From: Caldinitratiruptor microaerophilus
GTDB taxonomy: Bacteria > Bacillota > Sulfobacillia > Symbiobacteriales > ZC4RG38
DNA length: 64,000 nt
Assembly (NCBI RefSeq): GCF_025999835.1
Contig: NZ_AP025628.1
Span: 3,286,001 to 3,350,000, forward strand
Reading direction: 5' to 3'
Shown: positions 7,302-15,552 of the stretch, piece after piece
Numbering within the stretch: the stretch's first letter is position 1
How the letters are laid out: each line of letters opens with the position of its first letter
Made by a program: the position numbers and the translations under genes
Notes under the pieces: model-generated
Told to the model about the DNA's origin: nothing
The model's database searches: none
What the model saw: only the letters and a program-made list of their open reading frames with translations

Positions 7302-8270
7302 TCACGCCTCTTCCTCATGGACCACTTCCGGTCTCGGGACGGATTCGAACCCCACGGCCGGCGATTCGTTCACGATGAGCCGGAACACGTCGGGCCGGTT
7401 GTAGTGACCAATCACGTCGAAGTCGTATCGGGCCTGGGTGATCTGGTCGAGGTCGAGATCGGCGGTGAGGATCCCTTCCCGGTCGTACAGGGGGCCGGCC
7501 AGGTACTGCCCGAGCGGGCCGAGGATGGCGCTGCCCCCGCGGCACAGGACCTCGGGGCCGGGGCCGAGGTCCTCCCAGTCGGCCGGCATGATCTGCCGGG
7601 TGACGAACTGGTTGCAGGAGAGCACGAAGCACCGGCCCTCGCAGGCGATGTGCTGGATGGTCGCCTGCCAGGTGTCCCGGCAGTCGGCGGTGGGGGCCAG
7701 GTAGATCTCGACGCCCTTGCCGTACATCGCCATCCGGGCGAGCGGCATGTAGTTCTCCCAGCAGATCAGGCCGCCCACGGTGCCGAACTCCGTTCGAATC
7801 GCGGTGAGGGTGGACCCGTCCCCCTCTCCCCAGATCAGCCGCTCGGCCCCGGTCGGCTTCAACTTGCGGTGCTTCCCCAGGAGGCTGCCGTCCGGACCGA
7901 AGTAGAGGAGGGTGCAGTACAGCGTCGACCCCCGGTACGGGCCCGCTCGCTCGATCACGCCCACCGCCACGTAGGCCCCGGTTCGCCGGGCGGCGGCGCC
8001 GATGGCCTCGGTGGCGGGGCCCGGCACGTCGACGGCGTTGTCCCAGTACCGGGCGAAGGCCCGGCGTCCTGCCTCGCTGCGGCTCCCGACCACCGTGCCG
8101 AACGTGAGCCCCCGCGGGTAGGCCGGGATGAACGCCTCGGGGAACACGATGAGCCGGGTGCCCTGTCCGGCGGCCTCCTCGATCAGGCGGACCGTCTTCC
8201 CGACGGTGGCCTCCCGGTCGAGCAGCACCGGAGCGGCCTGCACCACGGCCACGCGAACGCTCGTACCCAT
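7302..8270 (-). CDS. Nitrilase-type carbon-nitrogen hydrolase
   Basis: 322 aa. The catalytic triad of the nitrilase superfamily is visible: Glu45 in FPEAF, Lys136 in HRKLKPT and Cys170 in GGLICWENYMPL. The GERLIWGEGDG-like stretch after the Lys and the CWE context resemble true nitrilases/cyanide hydratases (R-CN to acid and ammonia) more than amidases, so a nitrile hydrolase is likely. The ATG at 8270 is preceded by GGAGGAGG on the minus strand; the frame upstream is open by chance. It is the last gene of a minus-strand run with PAP2 and M24 peptidase genes, with only 44 bp to the PAP2 stop. Confidence 0.88.
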   Translation of the reverse strand: MGTSVRVAVVQAAPVLLDREATVGKTVRLIEEAAGQGTRLIVFPEAFIPAYPRGLTFGTVVGSRSEAGRRAFARYWDNAVDVPGPATEAIGAAARRTGAYVAVGVIERAGPYRGSTLYCTLLYFGPDGSLLGKHRKLKPTGAERLIWGEGDGSTLTAIRTEFGTVGGLICWENYMPLARMAMYGKGVEIYLAPTADCRDTWQATIQHIACEGRCFVLSCNQFVTRQIMPADWEDLGPGPEVLCRGGSAILGPLGQYLAGPLYDREGILTADLDLDQITQARYDFDVIGHYNRPDVFRLIVNESPAVGFESVPRPEVVHEEEA

Positions 8271-8314
8271 GCGGGATCCTCCTCCGGCGTAACGGGATGC
8301 CCGGTGCCGCACGG

Positions 8315-9229
8315 TCAGGCGCCGGGCGATCGCTCCGCTGCTCCCACCGGTGACGGGACCGGGCCGCCGATCCGCCGCAGGAGCCACGGGGCGAGGAGCG
8401 TCGCGGCGAGTGCGACGGCGGCGTAGCGCACGAAGTCCCCGCCGGCGGTGTCCGGCAGCACCGCCTTGAGCCCGGCGCGGGCGGCGAGCACCACGGCGAG
8501 CCCCAGGGCCACCCGCACGACCTGCCAGCCCGGGCGGGGGTGGGGGCGGTAGCCGATCCACGCCTCCTCCAGCACCGTGCCGGGAAGGAACCCGGTCAGG
8601 GCGCCCATGGCGACCGGGAGCTCCTCGGGCTGGATCCGGCCGAGGGCGGGCACCGCCTGGTAGGCGGCGTAGAGCAGGACCGGAATCCCGGCGCCCAGCG
8701 CCGCCCGCAGCCATAGGGGCAGGGCAGACAGCCAGCCGCCGGCCCGGCCGTGGACTCGGATGCCGAGCCAGGCCAGGCCCAGGCCGAGCGCCCACCCGCC
8801 CACGACGTCGGCCGGCCAGTGCACGCCGAGGTACAGCCGGGACACGCCCACCAGGAGGATGACGGCGGCCGCCAGCCCGGCGAACCAGCGGCGGCGCACG
8901 CCGGAGGCGAGCACCGTCCACACCAGCGCGGCGCTCTGCGCGTGGCCGCTGGGGAAGCCGAGGGGGCTGCCGACGTCCACCGGCGCGACCCGGATCCCGC
9001 CGGCCGGCGGGCGGGGCGACGCGACCAGGCCCTTGGCGACGCTGGCGACCCAGATGTTGAAGAGGAGCAGGCCGGTCAAGAGGCGGGTGAAGCGGCGGTC
9101 GGCCGTCCAGTAGAGGATCGGGACCAGCGCCACGAAGACCTGCTCGGAGGAGAGCTTCGACATCAGCGTCCAGAAGCGCTCCCACCCGGGCCCCGGCATG
9201 GTCGCCTGCAGGAAGCGGATGACCTCCAC
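8315..9229 (-). CDS. PAP2 family membrane phosphatase
   Basis: 304 aa integral membrane protein. The three phosphatase motifs are present: KGLVASPRP, GFPSGHAQS and SRLYLGVHWPADV with the catalytic His. Such enzymes remove phosphate from lipid phosphates (undecaprenyl pyrophosphate, phosphatidic acid) at the outer face of the membrane. Several hydrophobic helices flank the motifs, and the C-terminal third (from about residue 180) is an additional membrane region not needed for the core fold. The start codon lies three bases after the stop of the M24 peptidase gene, so the two are co-transcribed. Confidence 0.9.
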   Translation of the reverse strand: MEVIRFLQATMPGPGWERFWTLMSKLSSEQVFVALVPILYWTADRRFTRLLTGLLLFNIWVASVAKGLVASPRPPAGGIRVAPVDVGSPLGFPSGHAQSAALVWTVLASGVRRRWFAGLAAAVILLVGVSRLYLGVHWPADVVGGWALGLGLAWLGIRVHGRAGGWLSALPLWLRAALGAGIPVLLYAAYQAVPALGRIQPEELPVAMGALTGFLPGTVLEEAWIGYRPHPRPGWQVVRVALGLAVVLAARAGLKAVLPDTAGGDFVRYAAVALAATLLAPWLLRRIGGPVPSPVGAAERSPGA

Positions 9230-9232
9230 GGA

Positions 9233-10435
9233 TCAGGTCACCTCGAAGAGGCGCTGCTCCACCGTGCCGAGCACCTCGCCGCCGGTCGGGGTCACGAGGA
9301 TCTCGTCCTCGATCATCGCGGCGCCGACGCCCGGCACGATGAACTTCGGCTCCACGGTCACCACCATCCCGGGGACGAGCTCCTGGTCGGCCCCGGGACC
9401 GAGCACCGGCGGTTCGTCCATCTCGAGGCCCAGCGAGTGGCCGATGTACTGGCCCTGGTTCGGGCCGTAGCCCATGAACCAGTCGGCATACCCGGCCCGT
9501 CCGGCGTGCTTCCGGGCGACCTCCCACAGCTCGGCGGCGCGCCTACCCGGCCGGATGGCGGCGATCACCGCCTGATGAAGTTCCACGAGGCGGTCCCACA
9601 GGTCCTTCAAGCGGGCCGACGGTTTCCCGACGGCGTACGTGCGCGTCATGTCGGCATGGTAGCCTTGCCGGTAGAGGCCGAAGTCGACCACCACGAGTTC
9701 GCCCTCGCCGATCACCCGGTCACTGTAGCCCCACGGCTGCGCGGGCCCGAATCCGACGCCGGTGACGGTGAAGGCCGGACCGGAGATCCGCCAGCCGTTG
9801 GGGCCGCTCGCCACGACCCGCCCCGCCGCTCCGGTGCCGTCCCAGCGCCGGAAGTAGATCTCCGGGCCGGCGCCGGCCCGCATCGCCCGGCCGAGGGCGC
9901 TGGCGGCCACGTCCGACTCCCTCGCGCCGGGCGCCAGGGCTTCGAGGACGCCGGCGTGGACCTCGGCCCACAGCCCGGCTGCGGCGCGCATCGCGGCGAT
10001 CTCGATGTCGTCCTTGACCAGGCGCTGGTTCAGGACCACCGGGGCGACGTTCTCGAGGCGGTATCCGGCGAGGGTCCGGCCCAGGCTCTCGACCAGCGTG
10101 GCGGGCAGGACGTCCTTCTCGATCCCGATCGTCGCCCCCTCACGCGGCAGGAGGCCCCGCTCGGCGAGGTGGTGCCGCATCTGGCCGAAGGACGCAGCGC
10201 CGATCACCTGGGGGAGGAGGCTGTCCTGGCGCACCCACTCCTCGACCCGTCGGGCGAAGAGCACCGGCTCGCCCTCGGCGGGCACCCAGAGGTTGCACGG
10301 TTGCCCCGTCCCGGCATAATAGAAGACGTCACGGGGATGCTGGATCAGTGCCGCTGCCCAGCCGGCCTCCCGCAAGGCGGCCTGCAGCCGCTCGGTGCGC
10401 CGCCGTGCCGCTACCACCGACCGTGTGTCTGCCAT
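9233..10435 (-). CDS. M24 family Xaa-Pro peptidase
   Basis: 400 aa. The N-terminal creatinase/prolidase domain covers about residues 1-150 and the pita-bread metallopeptidase domain follows. All five metal ligands are in place: Asp in VVVDFGL, Asp in YHADMTR, His in YIGHSLGLEMDEPP, Glu in VTVEPKF and Glu in MIEDEILVT. Members cleave X-Pro dipeptides or related substrates with two Mn/Co ions. The ATG at 10435 has GGGGAGG upstream. It is the first gene of a three-gene minus-strand unit with PAP2 and nitrilase, and a palindromic operator lies about 50 bp upstream. Confidence 0.93.
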   Translation of the reverse strand: MADTRSVVAARRRTERLQAALREAGWAAALIQHPRDVFYYAGTGQPCNLWVPAEGEPVLFARRVEEWVRQDSLLPQVIGAASFGQMRHHLAERGLLPREGATIGIEKDVLPATLVESLGRTLAGYRLENVAPVVLNQRLVKDDIEIAAMRAAAGLWAEVHAGVLEALAPGARESDVAASALGRAMRAGAGPEIYFRRWDGTGAAGRVVASGPNGWRISGPAFTVTGVGFGPAQPWGYSDRVIGEGELVVVDFGLYRQGYHADMTRTYAVGKPSARLKDLWDRLVELHQAVIAAIRPGRRAAELWEVARKHAGRAGYADWFMGYGPNQGQYIGHSLGLEMDEPPVLGPGADQELVPGMVVTVEPKFIVPGVGAAMIEDEILVTPTGGEVLGTVEQRLFEVT

Positions 10436-10483
10436 GGCTCACACGCGCCTCCCCTGTGGCCCGGTGGGTGGTACCCTGACCGG

Positions 10484-10503
10484 TTGACCAACCGTTTGGT
10501 CGA
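10484..10503 (-). promoter_or_regulatory. Palindromic operator upstream of the M24 peptidase operon
   Basis: GACCAA-CCGT-TTGGTC at 10486-10501 is a perfect 6-bp inverted repeat with a 4-bp centre; one further pair outside (10484/10503) also matches. Size and form resemble TetR-family operators. It sits 49-68 bp upstream of the ATG at 10435, where it would overlap the promoter. No regulator gene is adjacent, so the cognate repressor would act in trans. Confidence 0.5.
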
Positions 10504-10636
10504 GTGACACAGGATCGGATTCGAGGCGGCGGGCGGCTTCCCCTGCGCGGCGCGAGCGCGGGAACGGCGCGGCGCGCGGCACGGCGGCAGTAGATCCGGC
10601 GCTGGGCGGCGTCCCCCCGGTTGGAGACAAACGGTC

Positions 10637-10664
10637 TGGACAGATCGCCGGAGCGTGATATAAT
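10637..10664 (+). promoter_or_regulatory. Promoter of the tRNA-fMet / tRNA-Thr / rpmG unit
   Basis: TGGACA at 10637-10642 and a perfect TATAAT at 10659-10664 with a 16-bp spacer, about 60 bp upstream of tRNA-fMet. Confidence 0.7.
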
Positions 10665-10725
10665 AGTCACCGGTCTCGGGAACCAGGGCACGCGAGGGCG
10701 TGCCGGGAGGGCATCGGGACCACGT

Positions 10726-10802
<77 letters not shown>

Positions 10803-10803
10803 G

Positions 10804-10879
10804 GCTGGTGTAGCTCAGTAGGTAGAGCACGTCCTTGGTAAGGACGAGGTCACCGGTTCGATCCCGGTCACCAGCTCCA
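10804..10879 (+). tRNA. tRNA-Thr (anticodon GGT)
   Basis: Acceptor GCTGGTG pairs CACCAGC (10869-10875), anticodon loop CTTGGTA, T-loop GGTTCGATCCC, discriminator T and encoded CCA. It begins one base after tRNA-fMet, so both are processed from one transcript. It complements the TGT isoacceptor at 3727-3801. Confidence 0.97.
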
Positions 10880-10939
10880 GCGTTTCGCTTCCGGCCCCGG
10901 AACGGGGCCGGCAGTTGTTCCAGGACGGGGGTGGCCGCC

Positions 10940-11104
10940 GTGGCCGCGAAGGGCAATCGCGTCATCATCACGATGGCGTGCACGGACTGCAAGCAGCGGA
11001 ACTACTCCACGACGAAGAACCGCAAGAACGACCCGGGGCGTCTCGAGCTCAAGAAGTTCTGCCCCACCTGCGGCCGCCACACGCTGCACCGCGAGACCCG
11101 GTAG
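10940..11104 (+). CDS. rpmG: 50S ribosomal protein L33
   Basis: 54 aa. The zinc-ribbon form of L33 is clear: [19 protein letters not shown] followed by [17 protein letters not shown], with two CxxC pairs. L33 sits near the E site of the large subunit. I choose the GTG at 10940, which gives a 10-residue lead before the conserved core and has GGGGGTGG just upstream; a GTG at 10931 would add three residues. It lies between tRNA genes, as in other Firmicutes where rpmG precedes secE. Confidence 0.95.
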   Translation: MAAKGNRVIITMACTDCKQRNYSTTKNRKNDPGRLELKKFCPTCGRHTLHRETR

Positions 11105-11144
11105 GGTCGGCGCGAGGCCGCGCACGGGTGCCGAACCGCAGGCG

Positions 11145-11173
11145 TTTACCCGGGGTGCCGTCCATGCTACAAT
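11145..11173 (+). promoter_or_regulatory. Promoter of tRNA-Trp
   Basis: TTTACC at 11145-11150 and TACAAT at 11168-11173 with a 17-bp spacer, 22 bp before the tRNA. Confidence 0.65.
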
Positions 11174-11195
11174 GCGCGGTGGACGCGCACGCCGC

Positions 11196-11271
<76 letters not shown>

Positions 11272-11563
11272 ACTCAAGAAGCCGCGAACCCGCCAGGCTG
11301 TAAGTCTGGCGGGTTGGAATTTATAGGCAGGGGTATGCAGATGTGACTATCTGGGCGGGTTTGCAACCCGTTTGCAACCCTCGTCATTGCAAGTAGTACG
11401 CAACCACCGTCTTCAACCACTTTTAGGATCCTTAAGGTGACGTGCCAGTTACGGGTTTGTGGACACCGGGCTACGAACCGGGAGCGGGCGACCACGGTCA
11501 GCATCAAGACGAACTCGGCGTAAGAGACAAGGGGCCCTGGATAACCCGGGCTCCTTTCTTGTC
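11272..11563. other. Gene-free stretch behind tRNA-Trp
   Basis: No coding region. It holds a 10-bp perfect stem at 11287-11315 (AACCCGCCAG / CTGGCGGGTT, 9-nt loop) close behind the tRNA, which may end its transcript although there is no long T tract. Short direct repeats of TTTGCAACCC occur around 11360-11380. At 11521-11566 there is a long imperfect palindrome listed separately. Confidence 0.5.
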
Positions 11564-11566
11564 TTA
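11521..11566 (-). terminator. 46-nt imperfect palindrome, probable terminator
   Basis: The sequence begins TAAGAGACAAGG and ends CTTTCTTGTCTTA, with a GC-rich inner stem closed by an ATAA loop (about 11541-11544). It overlaps the stop codon of the small minus-strand frame at 11564-11791 and is placed to end transcripts coming from the minus-strand genes up to 14674. Confidence 0.5.
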
Positions 11567-11791
11567 GGGCACCGTTTTTCGTATGAGGACCGGAACCGGT
11601 CCGGCTTCGCCCTCCTTCGAGAAGATATTCACGCGGTAGACGTACTCTTTGCCGTGCCCTACGCTCGTGTCGTTCCACTCGGTCACAGAGGTGGGGAGTT
11701 CGGCCAACAGCTTGAACGACAACCGCGCCACCGAGCGAGCCTCTGGACGCTGGGGGCACGTCGCGCTGGTGATCGCTACTCTTGCCGGCAT
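11564..11791 (-). pseudogene. Fragment resembling the end of a fibronectin type III domain
   Basis: 75 codons ending in a pattern typical of an FN3 last half: LAELPTSVTEWNDTSV, then HGKEYVYRVNIFSKEG. The matching first half of an FN3 domain is not present upstream in any frame, and the N-terminal part of this frame looks random. I read it as the remnant of a truncated extracellular protein gene, or a small gene of unknown role downstream of the 12137-12868 gene. Evidence is limited to this resemblance. Confidence 0.35.
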
Positions 11792-12136
11792 CCACCAACC
11801 GGGTTCACACTCCTTGCCGCGCGGAAGGCCGGTGAGATTTCACTGGTCGCTGCTGCCGACACAGCCTCTCTCCCGAAGGCGGAAAGAGAGTGGCTTGCCT
11901 TATTTCCCCGTTCTGTTCCCAACTCACCCACACACCGCTATGCGCTTCGACATAGCGCGATGCCTTGACAATCGGATTGAACAGTGCGCAGCGTCGTTGC
12001 CGACTGAACGTACGTCCTCCATAGCGTCAAGTAACTCCGACAGCATGACGCGTTTGTTGCCGAGGCCCTTGATGCGTTCTCTGAAGTTGCTGCCCCTCGC
12101 TTCCCGACCATTCCCCGGGGCGACCTTCTTCGCCTT

Positions 12137-12868
12137 TCACTGGGTTTCGGGTTGCTGGGGAATGGGGCGGATGATGATTTCGACTGCCTGGCCGGGTATC
12201 TCCTTGTGGCCTTGTTTGAGAACTGGAACCAGTACGAACCGAGCGGGTAGCGGGGGTGACGCCTCAAAACCGGACGAAAAGGGTACGTCCCCTGTGGGGT
12301 GCTTCCGGCTATAACTCAGGCGGACTTCCGCCACGGCCTTGCCGTTTGCAACCCAGTACCTACCGTCGTCCCACGTGAACGGGCGCATACTCACAGTCGC
12401 GTTTCCGTCCACCACCTTGACGAACACAGGCGGCGTCGGTGCGTTCACTTGTCCGAGATTGCCCCTCGGTGGCCAAAACAGACCTTGCTGGCGCTGGTTG
12501 TTCGCGTCCATGACGTGAATCGGGACAATGAGTCCCCAGGGCTCGACTGTGTACGGCCCGGGAGGAAGCGGCACACCCCATGGTGTGGTGAGAGATGGAA
12601 CAAGAAGCTGCGCTGTGGCCTCCTTACCAGGGTCCCAGGGAGGCGCGGGGGCCAGTGGTATTGGCGGTGGGTCGCCTTCCACCTGGAAGCGAACTTCACC
12701 GTCCCCGAAGCGGTAGACCTTGAACGGCATGTCCGGTTGCGAAGGTTGGGCATAGGACGTGGCGACTGATTCCTCGGTACTGGCCTTGACCCCGCATGCT
12801 GCCGCACCGCTGAACAGTGCGAGAACGAGCCCTGCACCGACGACAGCCACAGCGGGAAGTCCGCGCAT
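12137..12868 (-). CDS. Putative lipoprotein of unknown function
   Basis: 243 aa. The N-terminus has a hydrophobic signal ending in a possible lipobox (SGAAAC, Cys near residue 22), followed by a Ser/Thr/Glu-rich linker; the rest is predicted extracellular with many Pro residues and no domain I recognise. The ATG at 12868 is preceded by GGAGGTG, and that Shine-Dalgarno lies in the loop and 3' arm of a hairpin (12872-12887, GAGCAC-GGAG-GTGCTC on the minus strand), so translation may be controlled. It is the promoter-distal gene of a minus-strand series with 13046-13747 and 13814-14674, all anchored or exported. Confidence 0.65.
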   Translation of the reverse strand: MRGLPAVAVVGAGLVLALFSGAAACGVKASTEESVATSYAQPSQPDMPFKVYRFGDGEVRFQVEGDPPPIPLAPAPPWDPGKEATAQLLVPSLTTPWGVPLPPGPYTVEPWGLIVPIHVMDANNQRQQGLFWPPRGNLGQVNAPTPPVFVKVVDGNATVSMRPFTWDDGRYWVANGKAVAEVRLSYSRKHPTGDVPFSSGFEASPPLPARFVLVPVLKQGHKEIPGQAVEIIIRPIPQQPETQ

Positions 12869-12871
12869 GTT

Positions 12872-12887
12872 GAGCACCTCCGTGCTC
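12872..12887 (-). promoter_or_regulatory. Hairpin enclosing a Shine-Dalgarno sequence
   Basis: On the minus strand GAGCAC and GTGCTC form a perfect 6-bp stem with GGAG as loop; the GGAGGTG ribosome-binding site of the putative lipoprotein gene spans loop and stem, four bases before its ATG. Confidence 0.4.
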
Positions 12888-13045
12888 TCAACATGTACCT
12901 CATCGTTCTTCGTGGACTCTGGGCTCGCGGAGGGTACCAGTCCCACCACGATCTGGATTGAAACGAGCCCGGCGTGAGGCCGTTGCCTGGAGCCGAGACG
13001 GAACACGGGTGGAAGGCTCTCCCTCCCCCTGTGTCCGCTTTCTGT

Positions 13046-13747
13046 TCACGATATTGCCTCTGCAATTTGCAGGACTTCCTCAAGCCCCGGGTTCGCGGCA
13101 TCAACGGTGTGGAGCACGCCGTCGCTGTACAACGTGAGGTGCCACATGTGCTTGGTCCACGGGGGTTCGAGCGGCTTCCCGTCCTCCCCAACTTCGTTGA
13201 AGTCGATCTCGGCCACGGTGCCGGTGCGAAACTCGACCGTTCGTCGGCCGTCATTCAAGATGTCTCGCGCGGTCTGTTCCGACACACGCATCTGTCGAAC
13301 CATCAAGAAGGCTGGTGTGTCGCTTTCACGGTACCAGACCCGTCCGATCCAGCGGTCGCCAGATCCAACATCCATGGACTGGTACAGGGTGCCACCCAGC
13401 AGGCGCATGCGGTTGGCGGCGGCCGAGTGGGCGAGAAAGCCGGACATCGTGACCGGAGGCTTGCCCAGAGCCTTCTCCGCATCCACCCGGCTGATGGGCG
13501 TTTCGGGGAAGCCCTTATAGTGTCGGCGAATGGACTGGGGAACGGATTCGGCCGCATGTGGTTCTGTCGACTTGAGCTGGTCGGGCGCGTCGTCTTCGGC
13601 CGGGGCCGCAGTCCGCGTGGTTGGCTCAGCCTCGAGACGGGAGATGATGCGGGCCGGGGGATAGAGCGTCGCCAGGGCTGCCCCCGTGCCGAAGCTCAGA
13701 GCGCTCATGAGCCCGAACGCAGCGACAGGGCGTACGAACGGGCGCAC
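13046..13747 (-). CDS. Membrane-anchored protein of unknown function
   Basis: 233 aa from a GTG at 13747 that has GGAGGTGG (complement 13754-13760) six bases upstream; an earlier in-frame start at 13783 has no ribosome-binding site. One N-terminal hydrophobic helix (VAAFGLMSALSFGTGAALATLYP, about residues 6-28) is followed by a long hydrophilic, Pro/Ala-rich stalk and a C-terminal globular part (from about residue 95) with WIGRVWYRESDTPAFLMVRQ. No family recognised. It lies in a minus-strand group of three exported proteins. Confidence 0.65.
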   Translation of the reverse strand: MRPFVRPVAAFGLMSALSFGTGAALATLYPPARIISRLEAEPTTRTAAPAEDDAPDQLKSTEPHAAESVPQSIRRHYKGFPETPISRVDAEKALGKPPVTMSGFLAHSAAANRMRLLGGTLYQSMDVGSGDRWIGRVWYRESDTPAFLMVRQMRVSEQTARDILNDGRRTVEFRTGTVAEIDFNEVGEDGKPLEPPWTKHMWHLTLYSDGVLHTVDAANPGLEEVLQIAEAIS

Positions 13748-13813
13748 GGTGGCCACCTCCGCCTTCCCACAGTGCACGTCCACGGGGATCGGTTTCGGTC
13801 CCGAGGAGCCCCA

Positions 13814-14674
13814 CTACGACCTCGCTGGAGAAGAGATCCACGTGGTGAGTGGCAAGGTAACCGGGGGTGCAGTGAGGTCGGGGATGCCGTCACTCGGTAG
13901 CCGTGACCGAAGGGGCGCAGCGTGACGCCTGATCGGATGGAGCAGTCGGTACCATTCCTGCTTCAGCGCTCGCTTCACGGCGGCGTCGAGGGCAGCGTCA
14001 CGCGTAACCACAAACACATTTCCCCGGGTGGTGAACAATTCGGGCGCGTTCGAGTCGATGACACTACTCCACCCGTCGATCTCGACCCTGTATCTGTACC
14101 GCCCCGGATCACTTTCGATCTGGGTGATGCGGATCTTGTCAGCGTCTTCCGCTTCGGGGAAGAAGATTACGTCCAGAATACCCAAGTTGGTCCTCATCCA
14201 GGCCGCTTTGTGGGCGCCACCGGGGAAAAAGGACTCCCACTTGGACCGTGCCACCTCTTCCACCTCAACGCCCTGTTTGGATAGCCTTTCCACGAACTGG
14301 TTGGAGTCCGCCGACAGGAGAGGCGAGGGGTGATCGCTGTGCTCCCAGACTGACGCACCTCGACACCACACCGCGTAGGTTCGAAGGGGCACCCAGAAGA
14401 ACGAGTACGCCCTCACCTTTGCCACCCAGTAGCACGGCGCTTTCGTGATGGGATCTACCGTTCCCGGTGGCAGCGGCATCATGTCTGTCACCCGCATTCC
14501 CCGAGTGAGACCACGCTCGATGGGGTGATCAAGGACCATTCGGGCGAGTCGAACGGCGTCCTCAGCGAACTGGCGTTGTTCGCCTGAGAACCGAGTCACT
14601 CCGGTGGTGAACCGTGGACCCCAGACTCCCACGGCTACGAAAGCCAGCAAAGCTAACGACGCGATCTTCCGCAC
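13814..14674 (-). CDS. Exported or anchored protein of unknown function
   Basis: 286 aa from a GTG at 14674 behind GAGGTGG. The N-terminal hydrophobic segment (KIASLALLAFVAVGVWG) is a signal peptide or anchor. The body contains CYWVAKVRAYSFFWVPLRTYAVWC, with two Cys that could form a disulfide, and a YRYRVEIDGWSSVI strand. No family recognised. It is the first substantial gene of the minus-strand series running down to 12137. Coding quality looks real: the frame is long, has a good start site and low-complexity is absent. Confidence 0.65.
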   Translation of the reverse strand: MRKIASLALLAFVAVGVWGPRFTTGVTRFSGEQRQFAEDAVRLARMVLDHPIERGLTRGMRVTDMMPLPPGTVDPITKAPCYWVAKVRAYSFFWVPLRTYAVWCRGASVWEHSDHPSPLLSADSNQFVERLSKQGVEVEEVARSKWESFFPGGAHKAAWMRTNLGILDVIFFPEAEDADKIRITQIESDPGRYRYRVEIDGWSSVIDSNAPELFTTRGNVFVVTRDAALDAAVKRALKQEWYRLLHPIRRHAAPLRSRLPSDGIPDLTAPPVTLPLTTWISSPARS

Positions 14675-14695
14675 GGCTTGCCACCTCAGCCACTA

Positions 14696-14854
14696 TTACA
14701 CACTGACGCCAAACACGAAAACGGCAATCACCGCCACGGTGAACGCCAGGAGCAGACAGACCAGCGCCACGGTCACCGGGTTCAGACGACCGAGTCCGAT
14801 GAGTTGGGCACCAACATCCGCAATTCGCTCCAGAATGGCTTGCAGGATGTCGAT
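14696..14854 (-). other. Short membrane-helix frame without a standard start codon
   Basis: A reading frame ending at 14696-14698 encodes NPIDILQAILERIADVG, then PVTVALVCLLLAFTVAV and more hydrophobic residues: an amphipathic helix followed by one transmembrane helix. A GGAGG lies upstream, but the codon at the right distance is ATC (14854) and a stop precedes it. Either an unusual start is used or this is a decayed gene. It ends 22 bp before the GTG of the 13814-14674 gene. Confidence 0.3.
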
Positions 14855-15160
14855 TGGATTTCGCCTCCAGCCGCACTGATGCTGTCCAAATTATGATTCA
14901 ACACGATCACGGCTACAAGACGGCCTGTGAACGCGCGGTCAGGGTGGTAGATGAGGCATCCTGACGTACGACACGCTGGTACAGTGGGAGCGCCGGCCAA
15001 GGTCGCGGGCGGTCACCCGGCCCGGTGGTGAAGGGCCAGGCGACGGCGCGACCGACCTGTTCCGTGGGCCGGCGGCGGAGGGGCATAGAGGAAGGTGCGG
15101 CCGTGGGGCTGAACCATAGATTACCGCCCGGAGACCGTTCGAGCCCGGAGGCGAGGGACG
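14855..15160. other. 306-bp gene-free stretch
   Basis: Region between two divergently oriented groups (minus-strand island and the plus-strand broken membrane gene). I see no clear promoter, RNA or gene in it. Confidence 0.4.
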
Positions 15161-15472
15161 TTGGGCCGGCTCGTGGCTCTTCTGGGGGCCGCAGCGCGGG
15201 CGGCGGGGAGCGTCGTGATGGTCTGCTGGGGCGCTCGCGGCGAAGAGCGGACGATGCTTCTTTGGGGGTTCGGCTTCCTGGCCTTGTTCGGCATCGCCGC
15301 GCGGTCCGCGCTCCGGAGGAACTGGTTCCCGGTACAGGTAATCGCGTAGGTCACGGTGGGGCTGTCGCTTCTCGGCGTCATGAGCGTCGGCGCGCTCATC
15401 TTTCCCGGGGCGGTATTGCTGGCCATCGCGTCGTATAGCCATGAATGGGTTATAACGGGAACCGGTGGGTAG
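15161..15472 (+). pseudogene. Small membrane protein gene interrupted by an in-frame TAG
   Basis: A TTG at 15161 has GGAGG nine bases upstream. The frame reads 62 codons with hydrophobic segments (LVALLGAAARAAGSVVMVCW and TMLLWGFGFLALFGIAA), meets TAG at 15347-15349, and continues in the same frame with another membrane segment (VGLSLLGVMSVGALIFPGAVLLAIASY) to TAG at 15470-15472. Three or four membrane helices in one frame across a single stop indicate a nonsense mutation, a sequencing error or, less likely, read-through. Family unknown. Confidence 0.55.
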
Positions 15473-15552
15473 AGGGTTCCTCGTCCCCTTCGGACCTGGG
15501 CGTCGTCACACGGGCCAACCAGACCTTCTGGCATGTGGATGGGGGCAAACCC

